Assembly (NCBI GenBank): GCA_965200045.1
Contig: OZ241330.1
Coordinates: 496,001 to 560,000 of the forward strand
Direction of reading: 5' to 3'
Source: Bin25 sp026709415
Lineage (GTDB): Bacteria; Bacteroidota; Bacteroidia; Flavobacteriales; Flavobacteriaceae
Length of the DNA stretch: 64,000 nucleotides
Shown here one piece after another: positions 20,378-29,861 of the stretch. Under the pieces are notes generated by a model that was not told where the DNA came from, did no database searches, and saw only the letters and a program-made list of their open reading frames with translations. Every line of letters starts with the position of its first letter. The stretch's first letter is position 1. The position numbers and the translations under genes are program-made.

Positions 20378-20701
20378 ATGGCTTTAGAAATAACTGATGC
20401 TAACTTCGAAGAAGTCGTACTTCAATCCGATAAACCTGTTTTGGTGGATTTTTGGGCTCCTTGGTGCGGCCCTTGTAGAACTGTCGGTCCTATTATTGAT
20501 GAAGTGGCTGATTTATACAAAGACAAAGCGGTGGTTGGAAAATTAAATGTTGATGACAACCAAACCTATGCGGGAAAGTATGGGATTCGCAGTATTCCTA
20601 CCATTTTGTTATTCCAAAATGGTGAAATCCAAGATCGATTTGTCGGAGTATCCGCAAAAGAAGTGTATAGTAATGCGTTGGAGTCTGTGTTGACCAGTTG
20701 A
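20378..20701 (+). CDS. trxA: Thioredoxin
   Basis: 107 residues with the redox centre WAPWCGPC, the cis-Pro loop SIPTILLF and the usual thioredoxin fold length. It has no signal peptide, so it is cytoplasmic. It reduces disulfides in enzymes such as ribonucleotide reductase. Confidence 0.97.
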   Translation: MALEITDANFEEVVLQSDKPVLVDFWAPWCGPCRTVGPIIDEVADLYKDKAVVGKLNVDDNQTYAGKYGIRSIPTILLFQNGEIQDRFVGVSAKEVYSNALESVLTS

Positions 20702-20747
20702 TTCATTCCAGTTATTTTTCTTTACATTTGGTTAAATACTTGTGACC

Positions 20748-20945
20748 ATGTCGATATCTTACGTTAGTCTCATCTTTGGAATGCCAGGTGTGCCCCAAAT
20801 CATTCTGATTGCGGTTGTGATTTTATTATTGTTTGGGGGTAGAAAAATTCCTGAATTGATGAGAGGACTGGGGCGTGGAATCAAAGAGTTTAGGAACGCT
20901 TCTAATGACGATTCCGATAAAAAGATTGACGACAAAAAATCCTAG
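20748..20945 (+). CDS. tatA: Twin-arginine translocase subunit TatA
   Basis: About 65 residues. One N-terminal membrane helix (IILIAVVILLLF) is followed by the conserved hinge FGGRKIPELMRGLGRGIKEF and a charged tail. An in-frame GTG at 20742 could add two residues, but ATG 20748 is preferred. It forms the pore-like part of the Tat system that exports folded proteins. Confidence 0.92.
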   Translation: MSISYVSLIFGMPGVPQIILIAVVILLLFGGRKIPELMRGLGRGIKEFRNASNDDSDKKIDDKKS

Positions 20946-21030
20946 GCTCCTTTTAACCTTTTTTATCAAATATTTTTAGATCTTATTTTTTTGCCCTACA
21001 AACATCTGTTTTTTGTAAATCGTCGTCTTT

Positions 21031-22005
21031 CTACAAAGTCTCGTTCAGAGCTAGTGTATTAAGAATTGAATTCAACTCAAACATATTATCTCTTTTGGTG
21101 GAATTAGGGGCGAAAGTAAAGCCCTCAATGCTAATCCAACGGTTGTTTGTTGTGTCTCTTAACATATAATTGACAAAAGGGCCCGCCATAAAATCGCCTT
21201 TCACTTCCCACATTCCTTTGGTAAGATATCCTGGCAACCCTGCCAAGGTAGTCGCAAAAAAATATGGACGGTATGCGGCTTCCGTTATCATATAAGACCC
21301 ATCCAATCTCCCAGGAAGATATTGTTGACCGATGGAATCTCTGATTAAAGGAATTCTTGTTCGGGTTGGACCATCCAATGCGTTTATGTCTAGACTATAA
21401 GCAATAATATTCATATGTCCATTTTGAGTTGGTTTCTGAATCCATACAAAGTTGGTGGTGTCCTTGAGTGTTTGATAAGCTGTGGGATAGGTCAAATCGA
21501 TACCAAAACGATCCTGTAATTCAGAATCTGTACTTGGTGACCGTTTGATTCTTCTGATTTTTTCTTTTTGTTCGTTTTCAACAATTAGTCGCCTTAATTC
21601 ATTCAAATTAGCGTTGAATAGAAATAATTGATCCTCTGTATCTTCTCCTGTGACCAAGGCATAAAGCTGTGGTCGAGCATACTGATCTTGGGCCAAACGA
21701 AATCTAGGGATACTATCTTGGGCAAATCGAAGAACATTTCGACTTTGTCGTGCAAAATCTGTAAAGGCTTGAGGGACGATGTGGTGTAGTGTAAACTGTG
21801 GTTCATCCCATGGCAACCCGATGTATGGAACCGCTAATGAATCTCTGATGGCCTGACCCAGTGGACCGTTCCAATCACGATCATCCATAACAATGGAAAC
21901 ATGATTGATATTCCCACTTGATTGAGGAATATAAGTTTCCCCACTGCTTTTACATGAATTAAAAGCCAATGTTATGAAAAAGGTTGAAAACAAAAAAAGA
22001 CGCAT
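21031..22005 (-). CDS. DUF4837-type outer-membrane lipoprotein
   Basis: 324 residues. Signal peptide with lipobox FNSC (Cys 18), then a mature protein with DDRDWNGPLGQAIRDSLAVPYIGLPWDEPQF near its start and a long C-terminal domain with GPFVNYMLRDTTNNRWISIEGF. This matches the Bacteroidota lipoprotein family DUF4837, which has no known function. It follows pgk by 6 bp and is likely cotranscribed with it. Confidence 0.75.
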   Translation of the reverse strand: MRLFLFSTFFITLAFNSCKSSGETYIPQSSGNINHVSIVMDDRDWNGPLGQAIRDSLAVPYIGLPWDEPQFTLHHIVPQAFTDFARQSRNVLRFAQDSIPRFRLAQDQYARPQLYALVTGEDTEDQLFLFNANLNELRRLIVENEQKEKIRRIKRSPSTDSELQDRFGIDLTYPTAYQTLKDTTNFVWIQKPTQNGHMNIIAYSLDINALDGPTRTRIPLIRDSIGQQYLPGRLDGSYMITEAAYRPYFFATTLAGLPGYLTKGMWEVKGDFMAGPFVNYMLRDTTNNRWISIEGFTFAPNSTKRDNMFELNSILNTLALNETL

Positions 22006-22011
22006 AATCTG

Positions 22012-23544
22012 TTATTCGAATAAGGCTTTTATCCCTGGCAACAATTTTCCTTCTAAACTTTCAAGCATAGCGCCTCCACCCGTAGACACATAACTCATTT
22101 GATCGGCTAGTCCAAATTGTTTTACTGCAGCCACCGAATCTCCACCACCCACCAATGAAAAAGCTCCCTGTTTGGTTTTTTCAGCAATAGCTTGACCAAT
22201 GGCTTTAGTTCCCTGTGCAAAATGGGGAAACTCAAAAACGCCAATAGGGCCATTCCATAAAATGGTTTGGCATTGTTTGATGATTGAAGAAAAATAATCA
22301 ATCGTTTGAGGACCAGCATCCATGCCTTCAAAATCTTTTTCAATCTGATGGCTTGGAAATACTTTTTGATGGGCTTCATTTGAAAAATCTTCAGCCGCCA
22401 CGGTATCGATGGGCAAATGAATTTGCACTCCTTTTTCTTTGGCTTTAGTCAATATTTCTAGACAATAATCTAAATATTGATCTTCACATATCGATTTTCC
22501 AATGCGACCACCTTGTGCTTTTTTAAAGGTGTATACCATACCACCTCCAATAATGATATGATTTGCAATTTGGAGCATACTTTCTAAAACGGGAATTTTT
22601 GTAGACACTTTAGCACCACCTAAAATGACCAGGATGGGTGACTTTCCAGTTTTTAAAACCTTATCGATGGCTAAGATTTCAGACTCCAAAAGTTTTCCAA
22701 AATATTTTTTGTTAGGAAAGTATTGAGCGATGATTGTCGTTGATGCGTGAGCTCTATGAGCTGCTCCAAAGGCATCATTAACATACACCGTTCCTAATCT
22801 TGAGAGTTTTTCAGCATACGCTGTATCACCCATGGTTTCTTCTTTGTAGTACCGAAGGTTTTCCATCAACAATATTTCTCCAACGGGATTTTTTTTAGCC
22901 ATCTCCTCGGCTTTTTCCCCTACACAGTCATCACAAAAGCTCACCGGTCTTTCCAATACTTTCGAAACTTGGGAAACGATATGCCTTAAAGAGAATTTTG
23001 GCTCAACCCCTTTGGGTCTTCCAAAGTGAGAGATCAAGACACATCGCCCCCCATTTTCAATCACATGATCAATGGTTGGTTTGGCGGCCAAAATTCTAGT
23101 TGCATCGGTGACATGGAAGTTATGATCCAAAGGAACATTAAAATCAACCCGAATCACCACGGTTTGACCTTTAAAATTGATTTTTCTACTGATTCTATTG
23201 CCAACCGTATTGTTAAAATTGAATACTTTTTTTCGAAAGGACAAGTCAAAGCCTAGTTTTTTAACCGATATTATTTGACAAAAAGGGGCTTTCTGATCGG
23301 CGTTTTCATTGAAAATATATTTTTCTAATGCCTCGTAGGTTAATTCGGCCACATCCCCTGGTTCTAATTCAAAATCTCTATCCTCTTTGAACCGATCAAA
23401 GATCACAAACGATTCTTGATCTTGGTCTGCTACATTGACCAAGTATCCTTTCAAACTCTTGATTAATTCTCCACTTGTTAACTCCAAATTATAAAAATCG
23501 GATTCATCAATGATTTGACATTTTAAGGTTTGAACTTCACTCAT
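22012..23544 (-). CDS. pgk: Phosphoglycerate kinase with an extra N-terminal domain
   Basis: 510 residues, about 115 more than a usual PGK. The enzyme begins near residue 120 (INFKGQTVVIRVDFNVP, D134), with the substrate-binding ISHFGRPKG, ENLRYYKEE, the hinge, and the nucleotide loop GGGDSVAA near the end. It transfers phosphate between 1,3-bisphosphoglycerate and ADP. Residues 1-119 match no domain I know; they are acidic and include FELEPGDVAELTYEALEKY. The reading frame is continuous with no stop, and ATG 23544 is the first start after an upstream gap. Confidence 0.93.
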   Translation of the reverse strand: MSEVQTLKCQIIDESDFYNLELTSGELIKSLKGYLVNVADQDQESFVIFDRFKEDRDFELEPGDVAELTYEALEKYIFNENADQKAPFCQIISVKKLGFDLSFRKKVFNFNNTVGNRISRKINFKGQTVVIRVDFNVPLDHNFHVTDATRILAAKPTIDHVIENGGRCVLISHFGRPKGVEPKFSLRHIVSQVSKVLERPVSFCDDCVGEKAEEMAKKNPVGEILLMENLRYYKEETMGDTAYAEKLSRLGTVYVNDAFGAAHRAHASTTIIAQYFPNKKYFGKLLESEILAIDKVLKTGKSPILVILGGAKVSTKIPVLESMLQIANHIIIGGGMVYTFKKAQGGRIGKSICEDQYLDYCLEILTKAKEKGVQIHLPIDTVAAEDFSNEAHQKVFPSHQIEKDFEGMDAGPQTIDYFSSIIKQCQTILWNGPIGVFEFPHFAQGTKAIGQAIAEKTKQGAFSLVGGGDSVAAVKQFGLADQMSYVSTGGGAMLESLEGKLLPGIKALFE

Positions 23545-23962
23545 CCAATCAACATTTTAGATATGATTTAAATACCAAATGTACGTATTCATTCTTTGTT
23601 CCATGGCTGAAAAATCCAAACCAATTCGTTTTATCAAATTTTATTCACCGACTAGAAATCTAAAAATTATTGCTGAGTATCGGTCATACTTTGGTGATGA
23701 TTGTGTTTCTCTATCTCAGAGATTTTTGTTTTTTAATCTCCTCCTGTAACGTTTCTTTAAGAGTCAAAATTTTCACGACTCTTTCTTTATCAAAGCACTT
23801 TAAACCTCCTTTTGAACCGTGGTCTTGTTTTTCTCTGGCGATTTAAATCTCTTTCCACCCCCATCGTGATAGAGATAGATTCTTTACCTTTTTCATTATC
23901 CATTTCTTTCACTTTCTAACAGAATAGCTTTTATTTTGTGATCGTGAAGAGATTAAAGCTCA
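23545..23962. other. 418-bp gap between divergent pgk and holB, with one doubtful small ORF
   Basis: The interval must hold promoters for both divergent genes. It contains one ATG-started ORF on + at 23603-23749 (48 residues, beginning MAEKSKPIRFIKFY) with no recognisable domain. The base pattern of the rest, with repeated TTTCTC/CTTT tracts, does not look coding. No terminator-like hairpin is seen. Confidence 0.3.
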
Positions 23963-25096
23963 ATGAAAGGTTTTACCGTTCTTGAAAAGGAAATCGCTGG
24001 CCAAAAACATTTATTAGAGCGACTTAAATCAACGATTCGTTCCAATAAACAACCCCACGCACAACTATTTGTTGACGAAAATGGCTATGGTGGTCTGCCC
24101 ATCGCTCTTTATTGCTCTGTGCTATTGCTTTATTCTCCTGAGCAACTAATCAAAAAAATAGAACAAGGCCATCACACATTTCATAAATTATTAGAACATC
24201 CTGATTTTTATGCCTTATTCCCTCTTGTTCAAAGCAAATCCCACAACACTAAAGCGTTTTTCCAACAATGGCTTAATCTTGTTTCTAGTAATCCGTATGT
24301 TTCTTATCATCAATGGATTTCACAAGCATCGCCTGGCTCCAAACAAAGCACCATAACGGTTAAAGAAATTCAATCTTTGCAATCTTCTTTAGAGTTGACT
24401 TCATTTTATGGGGGCAATCGAGTCTGTTTGATTTGGGGGTTGGATAAAATGAATGCAACCGCTTCCAATAAGTTTCTTAAACTTTTGGAAGAACCGCCAT
24501 CGAGCACCTATTTTCTATTGGTTAGCGAATCAAAGTCTTCGCTTTTACCTACAATCCTTTCAAGATGTCAATTCATTGATTTAAGGCCCGTTAACCGCAA
24601 CGATTTGTTATCCTATTCTAAGAATCAAGATATAAACATTCCAGAAAGTTTTGAATTGAAAGCTATCCGGGGAAGCGTACGAGAATTGATGGATCGTTTA
24701 AATGCTTCCGCTGATAGTGAATCAATAGAAACCCTTTTTAGCGATTTGCTTCGCCGTTGTGTTAAGTTCCATACCAATAGGAAGTTCTGGAATGAAGTAA
24801 GTCAAACCATTGATAAGATTGTGGAATTAACTAGAGAACAACAAAATGGCATATTAAGCTTTGGAAAAGATTTAATCCGCCAAGCTTTTTTAAGAAATTG
24901 TGAAATCCATCCCCTTGTTTATTATCAATCTAGAGTCATAGACCTTGAAAGATTAGCTCCTTATGTTCATGACAAAAACTATATTGAATTGATACATCAT
25001 TTTGATGAGCATGCTACTTTTTTAATGCGTAATGCCAACACAAAAATGGTATTTACCAATCTCGCATTGAAAATTTCTGAATTAATCTCTAGATGA
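23963..25096 (+). CDS. holB: DNA polymerase III delta-prime subunit
   Basis: 377 residues. The N-terminus (IAGQKHLLERLKSTIRSNKQPHAQLFV) and the AAA+ landmarks VCLIWGLDKMNATASNKFLKLLEEPP, then LPTILSRCQFIDL with SRC, identify the clamp-loader delta-prime of the Bacteroidota type. The P-loop is not canonical (DENGYGG), as expected for delta-prime, which does not hydrolyse ATP. The zinc Cys cluster seen in other phyla is absent. It overlaps the next gene on the other strand by 15 bp. Confidence 0.88.
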   Translation: MKGFTVLEKEIAGQKHLLERLKSTIRSNKQPHAQLFVDENGYGGLPIALYCSVLLLYSPEQLIKKIEQGHHTFHKLLEHPDFYALFPLVQSKSHNTKAFFQQWLNLVSSNPYVSYHQWISQASPGSKQSTITVKEIQSLQSSLELTSFYGGNRVCLIWGLDKMNATASNKFLKLLEEPPSSTYFLLVSESKSSLLPTILSRCQFIDLRPVNRNDLLSYSKNQDINIPESFELKAIRGSVRELMDRLNASADSESIETLFSDLLRRCVKFHTNRKFWNEVSQTIDKIVELTREQQNGILSFGKDLIRQAFLRNCEIHPLVYYQSRVIDLERLAPYVHDKNYIELIHHFDEHATFLMRNANTKMVFTNLALKISELISR

Positions 25097-25957
25097 AGCT
25101 TGTTTGATTTTAACAACCAGTACCATGGTACTATAGTTTCCACTAATCCATCCCCAAACATGAGACACAGCACCCCAAAAAACCCCTTTTAATTGCCAAC
25201 CTTTGGATCTCTTGTATTTTTCAGATAATTGACTGATATAGAATCCATCAAAAAAAAGCGTTCTCTTTTTAATGACTTGAAGCCCCACATCTTCAAGTAA
25301 ACCAATCAAACCTTGAGGTGTAAAATGCCACAGATGCCGTGGGACATCCCACGCAGCCCAATAAGCTTTATATCTTTTGGAATCCAATGATTCCGTATTA
25401 GGCAAAGCAAGCACCAAAATTCCATTTTCATCAAGAAACTCTTTTAATCTGAAAAGCGTTTCTTTGGGATTGTACAGATGTTCTAAAACATGCCAAAGGC
25501 TAATAACATCATAGGTTGATGATTTTGGTAATTCCTTAAGATGACTATATACATGATGCCCTTTTTGCTTGCATTGAAATTTAGCGCGATGGTTGGATTC
25601 GATTAAATCCACTCTTTGAACCCGTTTTTTTAAATAATCACCAAAATAACCACCACCGGCTCCAAAATCTAAAATCTTTGCCTTCTTTCTTTGGATATGC
25701 CTTTTGATAAGTTTCCACTTTTTTCCGTGCATCCATTGGCGAACGATTAGGTATATGTGGCCTTGTGGTGTAGAACTTTTAGAACAATATGGAATATAAT
25801 CTGTGCTATAATAATCTTCTATATTCTGAATATTCGCAATATCCGTTTTGGCAATGGTCTGTTCTTCATTCCAATAGATATCGAAGTTTTTCTGACTTTG
25901 TGCATGATCTTTGACTTGATACAGTAATTTGTGCGGACGATGTTCCACGTGAAACAA
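25082..25957 (-). CDS. SAM-dependent class I methyltransferase
   Basis: 291 residues. SAM-binding motif I ILDFGAGGGYFG at about 94-105, acidic loop DLIESNH, post-I motif YDVISLWHVLEHLYNP and PRHLWHFTPQGL identify a Methyltransf_23-type enzyme; the substrate is unknown. The start is unusual: the protein begins MFHVEH because a parS-like site covers the start codon. It lies 3 bp downstream of mnmG on the same strand. Confidence 0.85.
   Translation of the reverse strand: MFHVEHRPHKLLYQVKDHAQSQKNFDIYWNEEQTIAKTDIANIQNIEDYYSTDYIPYCSKSSTPQGHIYLIVRQWMHGKKWKLIKRHIQRKKAKILDFGAGGGYFGDYLKKRVQRVDLIESNHRAKFQCKQKGHHVYSHLKELPKSSTYDVISLWHVLEHLYNPKETLFRLKEFLDENGILVLALPNTESLDSKRYKAYWAAWDVPRHLWHFTPQGLIGLLEDVGLQVIKKRTLFFDGFYISQLSEKYKRSKGWQLKGVFWGAVSHVWGWISGNYSTMVLVVKIKQASSRD
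25941..25956. promoter_or_regulatory. parS-like ParB-binding site 1
   Basis: TGTTCCACGTGAAACA differs by one base from a perfect 16-bp palindrome and matches the conserved chromosomal parS consensus (TGTTNCACGTGNAACA). It covers the start codon of the methyltransferase next to mnmG. ParB binds such sites to begin chromosome partition, and they cluster near the replication origin. Confidence 0.85.
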
Positions 25958-25960
25958 ACC

Positions 25961-27835
25961 TTACTTTGCTAAGTGAACCATCAAAACGGAAATATCTGTC
26001 GGATTGATACCACTGATTCGGGATGCTTGTGCCAGCGTTTGTGGACGAATGGCGGAAAGTTTTTCTTTGGCTTCATTCGAAAGGCTAGAAAATAGCGTAT
26101 AGTCGATACTTTGGGGGATTTTATGTTTTTCTAAAGACTGGAATTTTTTGGCATTATTTTTTTCTTTTTCGATGTACCCTCCGTATTTAATTTGAATTTC
26201 GGCTTGCTGAAACATTTCTTGATTGATGTTATTCAAAAGACAGAATAATTCTATTTGGTTGATATTCATCAAATCACTGCCCTGAATATTGGGTCTGGAC
26301 AACAGTTTAGTGTATTTATCGGACTGGTGGAGTGTTGGATCTCCTTTTTTAGTCAGAATCTCATTGGCTACGTCAATGTCAAAGCTTGTTTTATTTAAAA
26401 AATCGATGACTTGCTTTGATTTCTTTTCTTTAGATTCGGTTAATTGCATTCGTTCATCTGATGCCAGTCCAATATGGTGACCGATTCCAGTCAAACGAAG
26501 ATCGGCATTATCTTGTCTCAATAGGGTTCGATACTCGGCTCTGGAAGTAAACATGCGGTACGGTTCTTTCGTCCCTTTCAAAATGAGATCATCGATCAAT
26601 ACCCCAATATAGGCCTGGTCTCTTCGAAGGATTAAAGGTTCTTGTTCCTTGATTTTTAAGGTTGCATTGATACCAGCCATCAATCCTTGTGCAGCAGCTT
26701 CTTCATAACCCGTTGTTCCATTGATTTGCCCTGCGAAATATAAATTTTGTATCAACTTAGTCTCAAGCGTATGATTGAGTTGCGTTGGCGGGAAATAATC
26801 GTATTCAATCGCATAACCGGGCCTGAAGAACTTGACGTTCTCAAATCCTTTGACTTTTTTCAGGGACGCCATTTGGACCTCTTGCGGTAAGGATGTTGAA
26901 AATCCATTAACATAGACTTCAACCGTTTGCCATCCCTCTGGTTCAATAAACAGTTGATGACGCGTTTTGTCACGAAACCGGTGGATTTTATCTTCAATCG
27001 ATGGACAATAACGTGGTCCAATACTTTGGATACGGCCATTAAACATTGGGGACTGATCAAATCCTTTTTCCAACTCAGCATGAACCTCTTGATTGGTATA
27101 GGTGATATGACAACTTTTTTGTTGTGTTAAGGTTTGGGTACATGGTAAAAAAGAAAACTTTGATGGATTGCAATCTCCTAGTTGTTCTTCCATTTTTCGA
27201 TAATCTAAGGATCGACCATCGACTCTTGGTGGAGTTCCTGTTTTCATTCTTCCATTTTCAAAACCTAGCTCATTGAGCACTGCAGTCAAACCTTTTGCTG
27301 CTTTTTCCCCAGCGCGACCGCCCCCAAACTGTTGTTGTCCAATATGAATCAAACCATTCAAAAAGGTTCCATTGGTCAAGATGACCGCTTTTGATTTGAT
27401 TTCAATACCCAATGTGGTTTGGACACCAATTATTTTATTTTTTTTAACCAATAACCCCACCACCATTTCTTGGTAAAAGTCAAGATTGGAAATATTTTCT
27501 AGCTCATGACGCCAATACGTTGAAAACAGGACTCGATCCGATTGCACTCGAGGACTCCACATAGCGGGTCCCTTTGAACGGTTGAGCATCCGAAATTGGA
27601 TAGCACTTTTGTCTGAGATAATTCCTGAAAGTCCCCCAAGAGCATCGATTTCTCGAATAATTTGGCCTTTTGCAATACCTCCCATAGCTGGATTACAAGA
27701 CATTTGACCCGTGGTCTGTAAATTCATGGTCACAAGGAGTGTCTTGGCTCCCATTGTTGCAGCAGCAGCAGCAGCTTCACACCCCGCGTGACCACCTCCA
27801 ACCACGATAATATCATAGGTTTTATCGACCATCAT
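25961..27835 (-). CDS. mnmG: tRNA uridine-5-carboxymethylaminomethyl modification enzyme MnmG
   Basis: 624 residues, normal length. FAD-binding motif DIIVVGGGHAGCEAAAAAATMGA at 8-30, GMSCNPAMGG-type motif (TGQMSCNPAMGGIAKG), second conserved block TTGYEEAAAQGLMAG and the MnmE-interacting C-terminus with SRISGINPTDISVL. With MnmE it modifies the wobble uridine of several tRNAs. In many bacteria it lies close to oriC, which fits the neighbouring parS sites. Confidence 0.97.
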   Translation of the reverse strand: MMVDKTYDIIVVGGGHAGCEAAAAAATMGAKTLLVTMNLQTTGQMSCNPAMGGIAKGQIIREIDALGGLSGIISDKSAIQFRMLNRSKGPAMWSPRVQSDRVLFSTYWRHELENISNLDFYQEMVVGLLVKKNKIIGVQTTLGIEIKSKAVILTNGTFLNGLIHIGQQQFGGGRAGEKAAKGLTAVLNELGFENGRMKTGTPPRVDGRSLDYRKMEEQLGDCNPSKFSFLPCTQTLTQQKSCHITYTNQEVHAELEKGFDQSPMFNGRIQSIGPRYCPSIEDKIHRFRDKTRHQLFIEPEGWQTVEVYVNGFSTSLPQEVQMASLKKVKGFENVKFFRPGYAIEYDYFPPTQLNHTLETKLIQNLYFAGQINGTTGYEEAAAQGLMAGINATLKIKEQEPLILRRDQAYIGVLIDDLILKGTKEPYRMFTSRAEYRTLLRQDNADLRLTGIGHHIGLASDERMQLTESKEKKSKQVIDFLNKTSFDIDVANEILTKKGDPTLHQSDKYTKLLSRPNIQGSDLMNINQIELFCLLNNINQEMFQQAEIQIKYGGYIEKEKNNAKKFQSLEKHKIPQSIDYTLFSSLSNEAKEKLSAIRPQTLAQASRISGINPTDISVLMVHLAK

Positions 27836-28347
27836 TACAACTACGTTTCGGTTCCATTTCGATGCTTTGATTCCATCAATCGATGAGGCAAAAATAATGG
27901 GTTGCTGATATTCTCTTTTTTTGATCGCTCTACCAAAGATGATTGGAAATTTTGCAACCTTTTCATCAACATCGAATATTCATTTCCATACTGAAGGAGC
28001 TCGGATACCCATTGTCATCCATTTAAAATTGATCCGATTTTAATCTCAATGGCAGATAAAACACTCCTCGCTTTTTGACAGAGGCATTGAGCAATCCCTA
28101 AGCTCATCAATGATTATTATACGATAACCGTTTCGATCATTATTTTATTCAACTTTAGCTAGGAACTTCACACTCCTCTTTATAAACCAATGATAGCACC
28201 TGCCATTGGAAAAATCATAATGGAACCCAAAAACAGAGACTATAGATATTTTCCTAAATAAAAGAAAGGTCAATCAATACTTTGTTCCTTTTGGTATCTC
28301 TAGCTTTAGCTCGCTTCTTTAGCGATTATTTTTATGGTTCATTGTTG
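27836..28347. other. Non-coding or decayed interval upstream of mnmG
   Basis: About 510 bp without an intact gene. On the minus strand a reading frame interrupted by a TGA near 28019 runs between about 27845 and 28110 (segments SVLSAIEIKIGSIL and QWVSELLQYGNEY). It may be a gene relic but resembles no family I recognise. No repeat, tRNA or terminator is seen. Confidence 0.3.
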
Positions 28348-28425
28348 TTAAGATACATCATAAGCATGGACTAATCCAATAACAATCCATGCGATAAAGG
28401 GGATAAATAAAATCATAGTTATCAT
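28348..28425 (-). CDS. Possible 25-residue single-pass membrane peptide
   Basis: An ATG-started frame encodes 25 residues, almost all within one hydrophobic helix (ILFIPFIAWIVIGLVHAY). It begins 6 bp after the stop of the 156-residue gene on the same strand, so it would be the third cistron of that small operon. Similar tiny helices serve as subunits of membrane complexes, but the target here is unknown. Chance occurrence cannot be excluded. Confidence 0.35.
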   Translation of the reverse strand: MITMILFIPFIAWIVIGLVHAYDVS

Positions 28426-28431
28426 GTGCGA

Positions 28432-28902
28432 TTATTTTTTGAGTTTAAATTGTCCCTCTTGTTCTAATTGTCTCGCTATTTTCTTGAAGTAGCGGTATTG
28501 ACGCCATAAAAATCGTCTCCAGCGTCTTTTTGTTCTTCTAAAGTATTTCCTTTTATAATCTTCATCATCCAATATTTCTTTAATGGTTTGATACTTGGTT
28601 TTCCGAACATTTTGAGCCAGCACCTTAAAGAATTTGGCGGTGATTCGTGGTAGGCTATGTTTCCACCCATGTTGTTCCACAAAATGTTTAAAAGACTTTT
28701 GGATTAATGTTTGTCCTTCATTCGTTCGGTCGCTTAGATAAGAGAATTGATAAAACCCAAAAATATGATAAAAGGTTCGTTGTTTTAATTTAAGAAATTC
28801 ATCTTCAGTGGGTCTGTATTCCAATTCATTGAGACGTTGGCACACAAAGGGGAGATAACTTTCGTTCATCTCCCGCATAAATTGTTCTTTTCCTGTAATC
28901 AC
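28432..28902 (-). CDS. Basic helical protein of unknown function
   Basis: 156 residues, rich in Arg, Lys and aromatic residues, with no signal peptide. The C-terminal third is very basic and aromatic (RRTKRRWRRFLWRQYRYF), suggesting nucleic-acid or membrane-surface binding. It starts 4 bp after the stop of the upstream 101-residue gene, so the two form an operon. I recognise no family. It lies between the two parS sites, in the only intact part of a decayed block. Confidence 0.55.
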   Translation of the reverse strand: MITGKEQFMREMNESYLPFVCQRLNELEYRPTEDEFLKLKQRTFYHIFGFYQFSYLSDRTNEGQTLIQKSFKHFVEQHGWKHSLPRITAKFFKVLAQNVRKTKYQTIKEILDDEDYKRKYFRRTKRRWRRFLWRQYRYFKKIARQLEQEGQFKLKK

Positions 28903-28906
28903 TTGG

Positions 28907-29212
28907 CTAAATTTTTGGAGTCGTTGTTATATACTCCTGAACGCTTTTCGAATATTTTGGCAATAAATCAATTGTTCTTATTTTGCCAAAAGGGAAATAG
29001 AGAATAGTTTTATCATCGATATATTCAATGGACGCTTTCCATTGTATCTGTTCTTCATCATCGCAATTGATATAAATCAAATCCCATTGACTTCCTGTTT
29101 GTTGAACTTCCAAAATCTCGCTGCAAGTAAATTCTTTTCCATCGCCTGAAAGTAATTGGCATATGGTACCAACTTGTAAAAAATCTTGGAAATCTTGAAG
29201 TGTTGTTTTCAT
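28907..29212 (-). CDS. Small beta-rich protein of unknown function
   Basis: 101 residues, acidic, with alternating hydrophobic residues typical of a small beta barrel (VGTICQLL, WDLIYINCDDEEQIQWKASIEYI). The pattern Leu-x-x-Gly-Thr followed by a strand and a late D-D-K-T motif vaguely resembles each half of the duplicated protein at 38633-39088. First gene of a two- or three-gene operon. No function can be assigned. Confidence 0.5.
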   Translation of the reverse strand: MKTTLQDFQDFLQVGTICQLLSGDGKEFTCSEILEVQQTGSQWDLIYINCDDEEQIQWKASIEYIDDKTILYFPFGKIRTIDLLPKYSKSVQEYITTTPKI

Positions 29213-29268
29213 ACAATATAATTTAAAAGGCTAATAGTTGCTAATATAAAGTGGCATCTATCACTATA

Positions 29269-29861
29269 TCAAATGGTATTGAGATAATCTCGAAAAAATG
29301 TTGGCATATACCCTTTTGAATCTCCATCAAAGAAATCTTCAATTTCCTCTTCTGATATAACATGCCATTGTTTCAAATCATCTTTAAAAAAGTTTCTTTT
29401 CCAAAGAGATACTCATAATCGATAGGCTCTTTTTCAATGCCTTTTTCAGACAAAGCCACCCTTTCCTAATCGGAATAGTCATTATAATATCGTAAGAAAA
29501 AACACCTTTTTCTAAATCATTCTTTACGGTCATATTTAGATAATAACCAATCTCTCATAGGGGGAATGGGTATAACGTATGAACCACTGCTTTATGGATG
29601 AAAAACATCTCTTTCTAATAATCTTTCAAACAGTCTTTCTGGGTTTTGAACCAAATCATGTTTTTTAAAGAATGAAATGACCTCCTCTTAATATATCTTT
29701 TGGTAATTTTTTAAAAAATTACCCACCACCTCTCATTCTTTTTCAGTAAAACTTTTCAGTCGCTTTTCATAGTATCAATATTTTGATTTTAATCCTTCTC
29801 TCAATACTTTTTCCAATCCAGCGTCTGACAAAGTCCCTTTATTCTCTTTTAAATAATTAAA
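29269..29861 (-). pseudogene. Decayed gene fragment cut by the IS5-like relic
   Basis: Reading the minus strand from the IS edge at 29861 gives protein-like pieces separated by stops and at least one frameshift: RLFNYLKENKG, GLEKVLREGLKSKY, YYEKRLKSFTEKE, then FFKKHDLVQNPERLFERLL, then IEKEPIDYEYLFGK and, after a frame change, ISEEEIEDFFDGDSKGY ending at TGA 29269-29271. Stops of all three kinds occur, so TGA recoding is not the cause. The helical C-terminal style recalls large ATP-binding proteins, but I cannot name the family. The 5' part is missing. Confidence 0.6.

Noticed and set aside
29269..29861. TGA read as Trp, because several in-frame TGA interrupt a protein-like sequence
   Set aside because: TAA and a frameshift also interrupt it, and TGA ends intact genes here, such as trxA and rpiB.
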